A stretch of DNA of 64,000 bases from Thermosynechococcus sp. NK55a (GTDB taxonomy: Bacteria; Cyanobacteriota; Cyanobacteriia; Thermosynechococcales; Thermosynechococcaceae), in contig NC_023033.1 in assembly GCF_000505665.1 (NCBI RefSeq), positions 2,446,313 to 2,510,312 on the forward strand. The letters are read 5' to 3'. Shown here in pieces: positions 49,225 to 58,954 of this stretch. Each line of letters opens with the position of its first letter. Position 1 is the stretch's first letter. The position numbers and the translations under genes are program-made. The notes below the pieces were generated by a model. It had not been told where the DNA came from. It made no database searches and saw only the letters and a list, made by a program, of their open reading frames with translations.

Positions 49225-49911
49225 TCAAGCGTGCAGCAGAGGAATCATATCGGTGGGTGCCCCTTGGCCAATCACTTTGCCGCGATCGAGAACAATGGCA
49301 CCATCCGCTTGCGCTAGTTCATCGAGGCGATGGGTGACCCACAGCGCCGTCATCCCTTGAGTGTTGACCAGTTGGCGCACATAGCCCAAGAGTTCCCGCT
49401 GGCTATCGGGGTCAAGGAGTGCCGTGGGTTCATCGAGCAACAGCACCCGGCAATGGCGAGCAATCGCCCCGGCAATAGCTACCCGCTGTTTTTGGCCACC
49501 ACTGAGGGCATAGATGGGACGGCGTTCTAACCCCTGTAAATTTACCGCTTGCAGAGCAGCACTGACGCGCTCACGCACCTGCCAATAGTTCAGAGCTTCA
49601 CCATTGAGACTAAAGGCAATATCGGCACCCACACTCGGCATCACCAGTTGGTGATCGGGGTTCTGGAAGACAAAGCCAAGGGGCTGCTCTACATAGACTT
49701 CACCCCTTTGGGGCTGCAAAAGTCCCCCCAAAATACGCACCAGTGTTGACTTACCACTACCATTGCGGCCTAGGAGCATCCACAGTTGCCCCCGCGGGAT
49801 TTCTAACGATACCTGATCCAGCACTAAAACCTCTGGCGACCAGCCAAAGGAGACCTCTTTGAGATGAATTGCTGTGGAGATTGCCGCCATGGGTTTTTGG
49901 ACAATACTCAT
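49225..49911 (-). CDS. EcfA/CbiO-type ABC transporter ATPase
   Basis: The product has 228 residues from the ATG MSIVQKPMAAIS. The longer frame upstream overlaps the sps promoter region. Motifs are Walker A LLGRNGSGKST, the Q-loop in FVFQNPDHQLVM, signature YALSGGQKQRVA and Walker B VLLLDEPTALLD. The FQNPDHQ motif is typical of the cobalt or energy-coupling-factor ATPases. No ECF transmembrane or substrate-binding gene is adjacent. It is divergent from sps. Confidence 0.85.
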   Translation of the reverse strand: MSIVQKPMAAISTAIHLKEVSFGWSPEVLVLDQVSLEIPRGQLWMLLGRNGSGKSTLVRILGGLLQPQRGEVYVEQPLGFVFQNPDHQLVMPSVGADIAFSLNGEALNYWQVRERVSAALQAVNLQGLERRPIYALSGGQKQRVAIAGAIARHCRVLLLDEPTALLDPDSQRELLGYVRQLVNTQGMTALWVTHRLDELAQADGAIVLDRGKVIGQGAPTDMIPLLHA

Positions 49912-49974
49912 GGTTTTCGGTAGGGTGATGATGATCCCCAATTGGGTTGTTGGGCACCAAGTAAGGGAGCGGCT

Positions 49975-52125
49975 ATGCAAGAGGAATTATACATTGTCCT
50001 CATCAGCATTCATGGTTTGATTCGGGGCGATCGCCTTGAACTGGGGCGAGATGCCGATACGGGAGGACAAACGCGCTATGTGGTCGAACTGGCAAAAACC
50101 CTTGCAGCCCATCCCCGTGTTGCACAAGTGGATTTGGTCACTCGTCTAATTCCCGATGCCAAGGTCAGTCCCGACTATGCCCAGCCCATTGAGCGAATTA
50201 GCGATCGCGCCCGCATTGTCCGTCTGGCCTGTGGTCCGCGCCGCTATTTGCGCAAAGAAGTGCTTTGGCCCTATCTAGATGTCTTTGCCGATGAACTGTT
50301 GCGCCATCTCCGCCAAAGTGGGCGCATGCCCGATGTCATCCACAGTCACTATGCCGATGCGGGTTATGTGGGCTGCCGTGTGGCTGGCTGGTTGGGGGTT
50401 CCCCTTGTGCACACTGGGCATTCCCTCGGACGGGTCAAGCAACAGCGACTCCTGGCCCAGGGCGGTAAACCCGATGCCCTTGAAGAGCAGTTTCACTTTA
50501 CGACGCGCATCGAAGCCGAAGAACAAACCCTTGCCAGTGCCGCACTCATTATTGCCAGTACCCACCAGGAAGTCGAAGAGCAGTATCGCTTCTACGATCA
50601 ATACGACCCGGCACGGATGGCCGTGATTCCACCGGGGGTAGATACCAGCCGCTTCTATCCAGCCCCGGTTCCAGCCGATTTACCGTTTCGCAAGGAATTG
50701 CGTCGCTTTTTGCTGGAGCCGGAAAAGCCCTTTATCTTTTGCCTCTCTCGACCAGTACCACGTAAGAATGTGGCTGCCCTGCTCAAGGTCTATGGCAGCG
50801 ATCCCTTTTTGCAGGAGCGAGCAAATCTCGTTTTAGTTCTCGGCAATCGCACCGATATTAGCAAGATGGAGGCCAGCCCTCGCCAAGTATTGACGGAAGT
50901 CTTTTTGCTGGTGGATCGCTATGATCTCTATGGCAAAGTCGCCTATCCGAAAACCCACACGAGTGATGAAGTCCCCGATCTGTACCGTTTAGCCGCGCAG
51001 CAACGGGGGGTTTTTATCAATCCTGCGCTGACGGAACCCTTTGGCCTGACCCTCATTGAAGCGGCTGCCTGTGGATTGCCGATTTTGGCCACAGCGGATG
51101 GCGGGCCGCAGGAGATTATCCGCCACTGTCGCAATGGCTTGCTCTTTGATGCCCTTGATCTAGAAGCAATTCGCAGCGCTCTGCATCAAGCCTTTCAAAG
51201 CGATAGTCAGTGGCAGACTTGGGCAGACAATGGCCTGAAGGGGGTACAGGCCCACTACTCTTGGCGCAGTCATGTGGAGACGTATTTGCAGGCCCTTGAT
51301 CAACTGGCGGCAAAATCGGTGTTGCCCGTGTTGAGTGTGCAACGGCAACCGCTTCAGTGCCAGACTCATCAACTGCCAACCACCCTGACACGGAACCGCC
51401 TGCTCACCCTCGAACGCCTGTTGATTAGTGATATTGACAATACCTTGATTGGCGATCGCGCGGCCCTTGAGCGACTATTAACCCTTCTCCAACGCCGTCC
51501 CGAAATGGGTTTTGGGGTGGCAACGGGGCGTCACCTAGAAATTACCCTAGAGGTGCTCCATGAATGGGGGGTGCCCATCCCCGATGTTTTAATTACATCC
51601 GTGGGCAGTGAAATTTACTATGGCCCGCACCTGGTTCCCGACACCAGTTGGCAGCAGCACATTAGCTATCGCTGGGAACCGCAGCGGGTCAGAGACACCC
51701 TCGCCGCTGTGGCCGGCCTAAGGCTGCAACCCCCTGAGAATCAACGCTCCCACAAAATTAGCTACAACGTTGACACCACTGTTCTCCCCAGCATTACACC
51801 AGTGCTGCGGCTGCTGCGGCAGCAGAAACTCCATTGTCGGCCGATTTTCTCCCACAATCAGTTCTTGGATATTTTGCCCCTACGTGCTTCCAAAGGCGAT
51901 GCTCTGCGCTATCTGGCCCTGAAGTGGGGCTATCCGCTGCAAAAACTGTTGGTGGCTGGCGATTCTGGCAATGACGAGCAAATGCTGACGGGGAATACCC
52001 TTGCTGTTGTTGTGGGCAATCACAGTCCGGAATTGGAAAAGCTGCGCGATCGCCCCCACATTTACTTTGCCAAGGGTCACTATGCCCAAGGGATTCTGGA
52101 AGCCATTGAGCACTACGGCTTCTAA
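49975..52125 (+). CDS. sps: sucrose-phosphate synthase, GT-B with C-terminal SPP-like domain
   Basis: The enzyme joins UDP- or ADP-glucose with fructose-6-phosphate to give sucrose-phosphate. The product has 716 residues. Residues 1-460 hold the two GT-B domains, with LGRDADTGGQTRYVVELAKT, HSLGRVKQQRL, PPGVDTSRF and the E-x7-E block EPFGLTLIEAAACGLP. Residues 470-716 are a HAD phosphatase-like domain with ISDIDNTLIGDRAAL and VAGDSGNDEQML, the layout of cyanobacterial SPS/SPP. The catalytic Asp pair (DID) is retained, so the SPP half could be active. The start has AAGGGAGC before the ATG. Confidence 0.93.
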   Translation: MQEELYIVLISIHGLIRGDRLELGRDADTGGQTRYVVELAKTLAAHPRVAQVDLVTRLIPDAKVSPDYAQPIERISDRARIVRLACGPRRYLRKEVLWPYLDVFADELLRHLRQSGRMPDVIHSHYADAGYVGCRVAGWLGVPLVHTGHSLGRVKQQRLLAQGGKPDALEEQFHFTTRIEAEEQTLASAALIIASTHQEVEEQYRFYDQYDPARMAVIPPGVDTSRFYPAPVPADLPFRKELRRFLLEPEKPFIFCLSRPVPRKNVAALLKVYGSDPFLQERANLVLVLGNRTDISKMEASPRQVLTEVFLLVDRYDLYGKVAYPKTHTSDEVPDLYRLAAQQRGVFINPALTEPFGLTLIEAAACGLPILATADGGPQEIIRHCRNGLLFDALDLEAIRSALHQAFQSDSQWQTWADNGLKGVQAHYSWRSHVETYLQALDQLAAKSVLPVLSVQRQPLQCQTHQLPTTLTRNRLLTLERLLISDIDNTLIGDRAALERLLTLLQRRPEMGFGVATGRHLEITLEVLHEWGVPIPDVLITSVGSEIYYGPHLVPDTSWQQHISYRWEPQRVRDTLAAVAGLRLQPPENQRSHKISYNVDTTVLPSITPVLRLLRQQKLHCRPIFSHNQFLDILPLRASKGDALRYLALKWGYPLQKLLVAGDSGNDEQMLTGNTLAVVVGNHSPELEKLRDRPHIYFAKGHYAQGILEAIEHYGF

Positions 52126-52172
52126 GCAGCCATCCAGTCAGATTCCCCAGGGGGATAGTCGGCAGAGGGGCC

Positions 52173-54212
52173 CTAGAGGTAACTCAACACTTGGCTAACC
52201 ACTTCTGGGCTCACGGAAATACTGTCAAGGCCCAAGTCAATTAACCACGGCAGCCAATGGGGATAGCGGGCGGGGGCTTCACCACAAAGACTGCAGCCTA
52301 AATGATGCACTTTGGCGCCTTGAATCAGTTGGGCGATCGCCCCCCTAACGGCAGGATGGTCTTCATTTAATTCGGGTAGGGCCGTTTCGCGATCAATGCC
52401 CAAGAGCAGTTGGGTGAGATCATTGGTGCCAATTGTAATTCCCGCAACGCCAAGATGGGCTAGATCAGCCAGCAAAAATAGAATAGCCGGCACCTCCGCC
52501 ATCACCCACAATTCCACACCCGCATTGAGTGTAAGACCATGCTCCGCAAGTGCTTTTTGACAGTAGACCACTTCACCGACACTGCGGACAAAGGGCAGAA
52601 CAATGCGTAAAGGGCAGGTTTCTAAACGGTGGGCGATCGCCAGCGCCGACAGCTCCAAGTGAAATAGTTCCGGACAATGGGAATAGCGACTCACGCCCCG
52701 CAGCCCCCAATCTGTTTCCGGTTCAAAGCGATGTCCCCCCAACAGTTGCCGATAATCTGCTGGCCGTAAATCCAACGTGCGATAAAAGAGGGGACGGGGG
52801 GCGATCGCCCGCATAAATTCACCCAGGTGCTGCACCCAGCGATCGCGCAACTGCTCAGCTTCCCCTTGCTCCAACCAATGACAGGGATGGCGATGCTCCA
52901 AAAAAGCCAGTAACATCAGCTCTGAGCGCAACAGGCCAATGCCATCGCAGGGAAGCGATCGCAATAGTCGTAGGGCACTGACTTGACTCACATTGACCAT
53001 GACCTGCAAGGGCAATTGCTTCACCGCCGGGGGTGAGGGCGTTTGCGGAAGGGGGGTAGCCACCACCGGCAATGGCTCTGGGGGCAGTTGATAGATAGCT
53101 CCCCGGTGACCATCAAGAAACAGTGTCATTCCCGAACGAATCTGCTGTGTGGCATTGGCCACATCCACCACCGCTGGCCGTCCCAATTCCCGTGCCAGAA
53201 TTGCCCCATGGCTCGTTAGCCCTCCCTGCTCACAAATCACACCAACGGCAGCATTCACGAGGGGCAACCAGTGGGGAGGAATACTTTTGGTCACCAAAAT
53301 CCGTCCAGCCACAGCAGCCGGGGCACAGGGGTCGGTGACCACAATGGCAGGGGCGATCGCCTGCCCTCCAGCAGCGGGAATTCCTTGCGCGAGTAGAGTA
53401 TGCTCCACCGCCTGCGGCAAGGGGGCAACCGGCAGAGGCTCCGGCAAACACTGTCCCCACCAAACCTGTGTCTGGCTGCGATGCCAAAGCCAGAGATGGG
53501 ACGCTGCCCCGCGACAGGCCTGCTGCAAGTGGTGCTCCTCTGCGGGCGTCAGCTCAATTCCCCTTGGGGACAGGGGAATGCCTTGATGGGGTAGAGCCAC
53601 ACCGCTGGCGATCGCCTTCAACGTTGGCTCCCTCCCTATCCACCAACCTGAAGCAACAATGGCACTTAGGGGGTAAAGCAAGATCACCCCCTTGAGCTGA
53701 CAAAAATCCCATCCCTGCTGCCAATAGGTATAGAGATTCTTGGCTTGAACAAGGGCAGCAAAGGCAGCTTCGATCGCCTGATGACACAGGGGCAAACTGG
53801 GACGGTTTAAGACTGTGCCACGACCTAGCCCCCAAGGTAAGTCCACAGCACCCTGCCAAAGATAGGTGGTGAGAACCAGATGGGAGTCTCCCCCCTGTTG
53901 TTGCCAAAAGTGATGACACTCAGCAAAAATTGTTTCTAACTCTCCCACATCCAAGGGCGGTAATTGATCGGTCATCTCCAGAGCCAGTGCCTTGAAATCC
54001 GCCGCAGTGGGAGGTCGCTCCTGCCAGCGATCGCAGGCTGCTTGCCACAGGGGAATGGCGCCAGCGCGCAACTGTTGCCAGACACTAGTAGAAATCAACC
54101 ACACAGGATGAGGCGGTGGCAAGACTTGTTGCGTCTTTTGCAGGGCAACCAACGTTGGGGAAAGGGCTTCCGCTGGGTACTGCTGTAGGGGTTCCAGAAG
54201 GAGTGATGTCAC
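52173..54212 (-). CDS. PEP synthase-like protein with degenerate ATP-binding domain
   Basis: The product has 679 residues. The swivelling phosphohistidine domain is intact, GGLTSHGAILARELGRPAVV with His335. So is the C-terminal PEP/pyruvate barrel, with RTLDLRPADY, LVMAEVPAIL-type and GTNDLTQLLLGIDRE blocks and the catalytic Cys643 in LCGEAPARYP. The N-terminal 300 residues retain a weak resemblance to the ATP-grasp domain (DQGWDF, KGVILLYPLSAIVASGWW), but the usual VRSSATAEDLPDASFAGQ-type nucleotide motif is missing. So PEP synthesis from ATP is doubtful. It may be a cyanobacterial paralogue with another phosphotransfer role. It is convergent with sps. Confidence 0.75.
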   Translation of the reverse strand: MTSLLLEPLQQYPAEALSPTLVALQKTQQVLPPPHPVWLISTSVWQQLRAGAIPLWQAACDRWQERPPTAADFKALALEMTDQLPPLDVGELETIFAECHHFWQQQGGDSHLVLTTYLWQGAVDLPWGLGRGTVLNRPSLPLCHQAIEAAFAALVQAKNLYTYWQQGWDFCQLKGVILLYPLSAIVASGWWIGREPTLKAIASGVALPHQGIPLSPRGIELTPAEEHHLQQACRGAASHLWLWHRSQTQVWWGQCLPEPLPVAPLPQAVEHTLLAQGIPAAGGQAIAPAIVVTDPCAPAAVAGRILVTKSIPPHWLPLVNAAVGVICEQGGLTSHGAILARELGRPAVVDVANATQQIRSGMTLFLDGHRGAIYQLPPEPLPVVATPLPQTPSPPAVKQLPLQVMVNVSQVSALRLLRSLPCDGIGLLRSELMLLAFLEHRHPCHWLEQGEAEQLRDRWVQHLGEFMRAIAPRPLFYRTLDLRPADYRQLLGGHRFEPETDWGLRGVSRYSHCPELFHLELSALAIAHRLETCPLRIVLPFVRSVGEVVYCQKALAEHGLTLNAGVELWVMAEVPAILFLLADLAHLGVAGITIGTNDLTQLLLGIDRETALPELNEDHPAVRGAIAQLIQGAKVHHLGCSLCGEAPARYPHWLPWLIDLGLDSISVSPEVVSQVLSYL

Positions 54213-54274
54213 AAACGCATTTCCTTAATCGTCTCCTGAATCGTCCTTGGGGGGCTGGGAGCCGACGATCCTAC

Positions 54275-56506
54275 CTAGGGAGAACTGACTTCCGTTGGCT
54301 GACGGCGGCGAATGTTGAGGACATCAGTGATTTTTCTAATTTGCGCCAAGATACGATCCAACTGCTTCGCATTCACAATATCAATACACAAATCAATAGT
54401 TGCCGTGCCCGTCGGATGCGTGTGGACATTGGCCCGCCGTACATTAATTTGATGATCGGTTAAACGGGTCAAAATATCCTTAAGAATACCGACGCGATCA
54501 ATTACCTCAATTTGCACATCCACAGGGTAGGTTTGGGGACGGTGTGGATTGACTTTGGTATTCCAACTCACTGGAATCAGGCGATCGCTCGACACCGCCT
54601 CTAGGCTGCTACAGCCCTGCCGATGAATGGAAATACCCCGACTGCCCAGCGTCACCACGCCAATAATCGGCTCATCGGGCACAGGACAACAACAGCCAGC
54701 AATGTGATAAACCAAGCCCTCCACCCCTAGAATCGGGGAATCAGTGGGTTTGGTGGTCGCTGGTACACGGTTAACAGGGGCAGATTCCGAAGGCAGTTCC
54801 GGTGGGGTTGTCTCTGGACGTGCCAGGGTAATTGCCCGCAGCCGATTCACCACCAGATTCAGCGTGATTTCACCATAGCCCAGGGCCGCCACTAGGTCAT
54901 CCACACTTTGGTAGTTGCTGCGCTCTGCCACCTGCTGCATTTGCGGTGACTTCAGGAGTGCTTCCAAACCGGCTTTGCCCAGTTCTTTCTCTAGTAACTC
55001 CCGTCCCCGTTGCAGGTTTTCATCGCGGCGCGATCGCTTGTACCACTGCCGAATACGATTGCGTGCCGTTGTTGTTTTAACAAAGTTCAACCAATCCAAA
55101 CTGGGGTGAGCTGTTTTTTGAGTGAGAATTTCCACAATGTCGCCATTGCGCAGGGGGGTATCTAGGGGCACCATCCGACCATTCACCCGTGCCCCAGCAC
55201 AGTGATTGCCGATATCGGTGTGAATACGGTAGGCAAAGTCAAGGGGCGTTGCCCCCTGTTGCAGGGCAAGGACATCCCCTTGGGGTGTAAAAACATAGAC
55301 CTCCTTATCAAAGAGATCATCGCGAATGCTGTCAAGATACTCCTGCGCATCCTTGAGGTCATTTTGCCAATCCAGCAGTTGGCGTAGCCACGTAAATTTT
55401 TGATCTTGGACACTCCACTGCTGCGGCAAGGACTGACCTGTTTCTTTGTACTTCCAGTGGGCAGCAATTCCATACTCAGAGACATGGTGCATCGCCAAGG
55501 TGCGAATTTGCACCTCCAAGGGGCGCCCCCCGAGACCCATAACGACGGTGTGCAGCGATTGATACTGGTTGGGTTTGGGCAAGCTAATGTAGTCCTTGAA
55601 CCGCCCCGGCACCGAAAGAAAACAGTCATGGACAACCGCAAGGGCACGATAGCACTCATCCTTTGTGGCTACAAGGATGCGAATGCCCGCTATATCATAG
55701 ATTTCATGGAATTCTTTGTGCTGCCGCATCATTTTTTGGTAGATGCTGTAGAGGTGCTTGGGACGGCCGCTAATTTCTAGGTAGCCAAAGCCCATCCCCG
55801 ATAACCGCTCTTGAAGAATTTGAATGGCCTGCTGCAGTTGTGCCTCGCGATTGGCGCGCTTTTCGGCCACCAATTCTTGAATGCGGCGGTAGGCCTCTGG
55901 CTCCAGGTACTTAAAGGCCAAATCCTCGAGCTCCCACTTGATCCGCCAGATCCCCAGGCGGTTGGCCAGGGGAGCAAAGACATCACGGGTTTCTTGGGCA
56001 ATGGCATGGCGGCGATCTTCCGGCAGATACTCAAGGGTGCGCATATTATGCAGGCGATCGGCTAGCTTGACGACGATGACACGAATATCCTGCGCCATCG
56101 CCAAAAACATTCGCCGGAAACTTTCCGCTTGCCGCTCCGTTTTACTGGAGAAGTTAAATTTCGAGAGCTTGGTGACCCCTTCCACCAGTCGCCGCACCTC
56201 AGCACCAAAATTTGCTTCTAGCTCCTCTGCTGTAACAGCGGTATCCTCAATCACATCGTGGAGCAACCCCGCCGCCAAGAGGGCTGGCCCACCCCCTAAA
56301 TCCCGCAAAATACTCGCCACTGCCACAGGATGGGCAATGTAGGGTTCCCCTGAAGCCCGCCGCTGTCCTTGGTGCAAGTCATAGGCAAATTGAAACGCTC
56401 GACAGACCAAATCATCCCCATTCTCAGGATTTGGATTTTGCAGGCACGTCGCTAACCAATCGGGTAATTCAATATCAGTCGGCAAGCTAGGTGCAAAAGC
56501 GTTCAT
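54275..56506 (-). CDS. bifunctional (p)ppGpp synthetase/hydrolase
   Basis: The product has 743 residues from the ATG MNAFAPSLPTDI. The HD hydrolase domain contains HPVAVASILRDL and LLHDVIEDT (about 59-89). The synthetase domain has YDIAGIRILVATKDECYR and PKPNQYQSLHTVVMGLGGRP. A TGS domain (VYVFTPQGDVLALQQGATPL) and a C-terminal ACT domain (VGILKDILTRLTDHQINVRR) follow. Both active sites look complete, so it both makes and breaks down the stringent alarmone. It is a RelA/SpoT homologue (Rel), the only one in the window. Confidence 0.93.
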   Translation of the reverse strand: MNAFAPSLPTDIELPDWLATCLQNPNPENGDDLVCRAFQFAYDLHQGQRRASGEPYIAHPVAVASILRDLGGGPALLAAGLLHDVIEDTAVTAEELEANFGAEVRRLVEGVTKLSKFNFSSKTERQAESFRRMFLAMAQDIRVIVVKLADRLHNMRTLEYLPEDRRHAIAQETRDVFAPLANRLGIWRIKWELEDLAFKYLEPEAYRRIQELVAEKRANREAQLQQAIQILQERLSGMGFGYLEISGRPKHLYSIYQKMMRQHKEFHEIYDIAGIRILVATKDECYRALAVVHDCFLSVPGRFKDYISLPKPNQYQSLHTVVMGLGGRPLEVQIRTLAMHHVSEYGIAAHWKYKETGQSLPQQWSVQDQKFTWLRQLLDWQNDLKDAQEYLDSIRDDLFDKEVYVFTPQGDVLALQQGATPLDFAYRIHTDIGNHCAGARVNGRMVPLDTPLRNGDIVEILTQKTAHPSLDWLNFVKTTTARNRIRQWYKRSRRDENLQRGRELLEKELGKAGLEALLKSPQMQQVAERSNYQSVDDLVAALGYGEITLNLVVNRLRAITLARPETTPPELPSESAPVNRVPATTKPTDSPILGVEGLVYHIAGCCCPVPDEPIIGVVTLGSRGISIHRQGCSSLEAVSSDRLIPVSWNTKVNPHRPQTYPVDVQIEVIDRVGILKDILTRLTDHQINVRRANVHTHPTGTATIDLCIDIVNAKQLDRILAQIRKITDVLNIRRRQPTEVSSP

Positions 56507-56567
56507 GGCGGCAGGCGATCGGGAAAGCAGCACAATCAATTCGAGTACGTATATTTTACTTTAATTT

Positions 56568-56586
56568 CATCCCCAGCGCGGGGATG
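56568..56586. other. perfect 7-bp hairpin CATCCCC/GGGGATG
   Basis: CATCCCC (56568-56574) and GGGGATG (56580-56586) flank AGCGC in the gap between the relA/spoT homologue and the gene at 56713. No T run follows on either strand, so it is not a standard terminator. The bases resemble the palindromic core of some type I-E CRISPR repeats, but it occurs once. Confidence 0.6.
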
Positions 56587-56712
56587 AACTAGAGCGCCAA
56601 CGCTTCTTGCCCCCCTAATTTTTGGGGTTACGGGTTGATAAATTTCTTATCTCCCCTAACATGGCAACTAAGCACGTGAATCCCTCAGAGAAACAAGAGC
56701 AAAACAAGAACT

Positions 56713-57408
56713 ATGGGAACCCCACTGACGCCAATGACTCGGCATTACATCCTGCGTTTGCTCAATCAAGGCAGCGATCCATTGGCGTGGCTAGAGCAGA
56801 ATTTGGAAAAAGCAGCGCAGCATCGGGAGCAGGATATTCTTGCTCGCCTCGAATCTTTAGCTCCTGCAGAATTGGCAGCAGTGGAAATGATTGTGCGCCT
56901 GCACCGCTCCCTCAGTGGCACTGCCGCGGAGAATTTGGATGCCTCTGTGCAGCGAAAAAGCCTAGAACAAAAACTATTCCATATCTTGGGGGTGACGCCA
57001 CCAACAGAGGTTGCGCCCTCTGAGATGATCGCCGCTTCTGCTGCTCAGGCTCCGCTGCAACTGGCTCAGGTGCTGGAGCACTTGAATCGCGTTAGCAAAG
57101 TAGCTCAAAAGTATCTAGGCAGTAGAATTGTTGCCAATTACTGGCGAGCCTCGCGCCCTCCTAGTAGCTGGTGTGCTGATTTCCTTGTCAGCGATGACGG
57201 TTCCATTACCTACCAGGGTGCTCTACCGCCTCAGCAGGTTTTGGTCAACTCAAGCCAACAGCAGCAGTTGGAAATGTGGTTAGTGAGTTTTGTCGATCAA
57301 TGTTGCCGCATTCTCCCCCTCTTTAAACATAATCTGCAAAAAGCAAGGCTCTCGGATTCTTCCTTCCGATCTGAATCAGGGACTACTGCTGTTTCAGATA
57401 AGCGCTAG
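56713..57408 (+). CDS. conserved protein of unknown function
   Basis: This 231-residue soluble, Gln/Ala-rich protein is helical for its first 75 residues ([20 protein letters not shown]). A later segment [20 protein letters not shown] and the C-terminal half ([20 protein letters not shown]) have a mixed fold. No motif I know is present. The ATG is preceded by AAACAAGAGCAAAACAAG, a poor ribosome site, so the start is moderately secure. Its 3' end overlaps the convergent purE gene by 26 nt. Confidence 0.6.
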   Translation: MGTPLTPMTRHYILRLLNQGSDPLAWLEQNLEKAAQHREQDILARLESLAPAELAAVEMIVRLHRSLSGTAAENLDASVQRKSLEQKLFHILGVTPPTEVAPSEMIAASAAQAPLQLAQVLEHLNRVSKVAQKYLGSRIVANYWRASRPPSSWCADFLVSDDGSITYQGALPPQQVLVNSSQQQQLEMWLVSFVDQCCRILPLFKHNLQKARLSDSSFRSESGTTAVSDKR

Positions 57409-57904
57409 CCCCCAGTGTTTGCAGTTTTTCATTCTTGGCGCTCACAGTGGCTGCTAATTCTTGACGATAGGCAAGCACTTGCTCCAGCAACGTTGGATCA
57501 TGACTGGCCAACAGTTGGACCGCCAATAGGCCTGCATTTTGGGCATTGCCAATGGCAACTGTTGCAACGGGAATCCCGGCCGGCATCTGCACAATTGAGT
57601 AGAGAGAGTCCACCCCCTGCAAATGGCGGCTCGGCACGGGTACGCCAATCACGGGCAGGGGGGTTAGGGAGGCTATCATGCCCGGTAAGTGAGCAGCGCC
57701 CCCGGCACCGGCAATAATGACTTTTAGACCTCGCTGATGGGCATTTTGAGCAAATTCCACCATGGCAAGAGGAGTGCGGTGGGCTGAGAGGATAGCGACT
57801 TCATGGGGAATGCCAAAGCGCTCACAAATGGCGATCGCCCCCTGCATGGTCGGCAAATCGGAATCACTGCCCATGACAATGGCAACCAGCGGTGTCTCTG
57901 CCAT
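57383..57904 (-). CDS. purE: N5-carboxyaminoimidazole ribonucleotide mutase PurE
   Basis: This purine-biosynthesis enzyme has 173 residues. The family motifs are [20 protein letters not shown] (phosphate-binding start), [14 protein letters not shown] (with the catalytic His) and [20 protein letters not shown]. It is a PurE class I protein without fused PurK. It converts N5-CAIR to CAIR. Confidence 0.96.
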   Translation of the reverse strand: MAETPLVAIVMGSDSDLPTMQGAIAICERFGIPHEVAILSAHRTPLAMVEFAQNAHQRGLKVIIAGAGGAAHLPGMIASLTPLPVIGVPVPSRHLQGVDSLYSIVQMPAGIPVATVAIGNAQNAGLLAVQLLASHDPTLLEQVLAYRQELAATVSAKNEKLQTLGASAYLKQQ

Positions 57905-57982
57905 TCCTCCTGCTTACCCCCTCAACAAACGGTGCAACCTCATCCTACAGCCCTTTTCTGCGGAGCGAGATATGATTTCCCT

Positions 57983-58912
57983 ATGGTGAGTGCTGCTGCG
58001 ATTAAGGAATTTGCCCATCAGTTGGGGTTCCATCGGGTGGGGATTGTGGATTTGCGCACCTATACGGATGACCATCCTTCTGGAGTAGCTGCCCTCCAGC
58101 GCTGGTTAGCCCAAGGATTTCAAGCGGACATGGAATGGATGGCCAATCCGCGCCGACAGGAGATTCAAGCTGTCCTGCCGGGAGCGCGATCGATCATTGC
58201 CGTTGCCCTGAATTACTATCAGCCGCATCCCCAGCCCCCTCCTAAGGTGAAAATTGCCCGCTATGCCTGGGGGCGAGATTACCATCGGGTCTTGGGAAAA
58301 CGCTTGCGAGCACTGGCGCAATGGCTTCAGTCCCAGGTACCTGAGATGAACTACCGTTGGTATGTGGATACCGGTCCTGTGCAGGACAAAGTTTGGGCAG
58401 AACAAGCAGGAATCGGTTGGATCGGCAAGCACAGCAATCTGATTTCACGGCAGTATGGCTCGTGGATTCTCTTGGGGGAATTAATTACCACCTTGGCGTT
58501 AACGGGCGATCGCCCCCACACGAATCACTGCGGCACCTGTACCCGCTGCTTGGCCGCCTGTCCCACCGGTGCCATCGTCGAACCCTATGTGGTGGATGCC
58601 AACCGCTGCATTGCCTACCACACGATTGAAAACCGTGCCCCCGAACTCCCCGCCGCAATTGCTGCTCACTTAGAAGGCTGGGTTGCCGGCTGTGACATTT
58701 GCCAAGAGGTGTGCCCGTGGAATCAACGCTTTGCCCAACCGACGGATGTGTCTGACTTTGGGGCGCGATCGCCCCTCCTCAACACTACAGCCGAAGAACT
58801 CGCTACCCTCAGCGAGCAAACGTGGGACGAGCTGACCCGCGGTTCGGCGCTGCGGCGAATCAAACCGGAACAATGGCGGCGCAATGCCCAAGCGGTGCTC
58901 TCTACTCGCTAG
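57983..58912 (+). CDS. queG: epoxyqueuosine reductase QueG
   Basis: The product has 309 residues from the [18 protein letters not shown]. An earlier in-frame start lies inside the purE upstream region. The N-terminal cobalamin-binding domain includes [10 protein letters not shown] and [20 protein letters not shown]. Two 4Fe-4S clusters follow, [16 protein letters not shown] and [12 protein letters not shown]. It completes queuosine in tRNA by reducing epoxyqueuosine. The start CTATGG is close to a GGAGCG-type site 20 nt upstream. It is divergent from purE. Confidence 0.93.
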   Translation: MVSAAAIKEFAHQLGFHRVGIVDLRTYTDDHPSGVAALQRWLAQGFQADMEWMANPRRQEIQAVLPGARSIIAVALNYYQPHPQPPPKVKIARYAWGRDYHRVLGKRLRALAQWLQSQVPEMNYRWYVDTGPVQDKVWAEQAGIGWIGKHSNLISRQYGSWILLGELITTLALTGDRPHTNHCGTCTRCLAACPTGAIVEPYVVDANRCIAYHTIENRAPELPAAIAAHLEGWVAGCDICQEVCPWNQRFAQPTDVSDFGARSPLLNTTAEELATLSEQTWDELTRGSALRRIKPEQWRRNAQAVLSTR

Positions 58913-58954
58913 TATGATGATATCAATTAAGTGATTCAATCCTGAGGCTCACCA

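Noticed and set aside
56568-56586. Possible CRISPR repeat (CATCCCC...GGGGATG)
   Set aside because: Single occurrence, no spacers or further copies, and no cas gene in the window.
57383-57904. 6S RNA next to a purine gene, as seen in Synechococcus
   Set aside because: That RNA is linked to purK, not purE, and no long imperfect hairpin lies in the flanks here.
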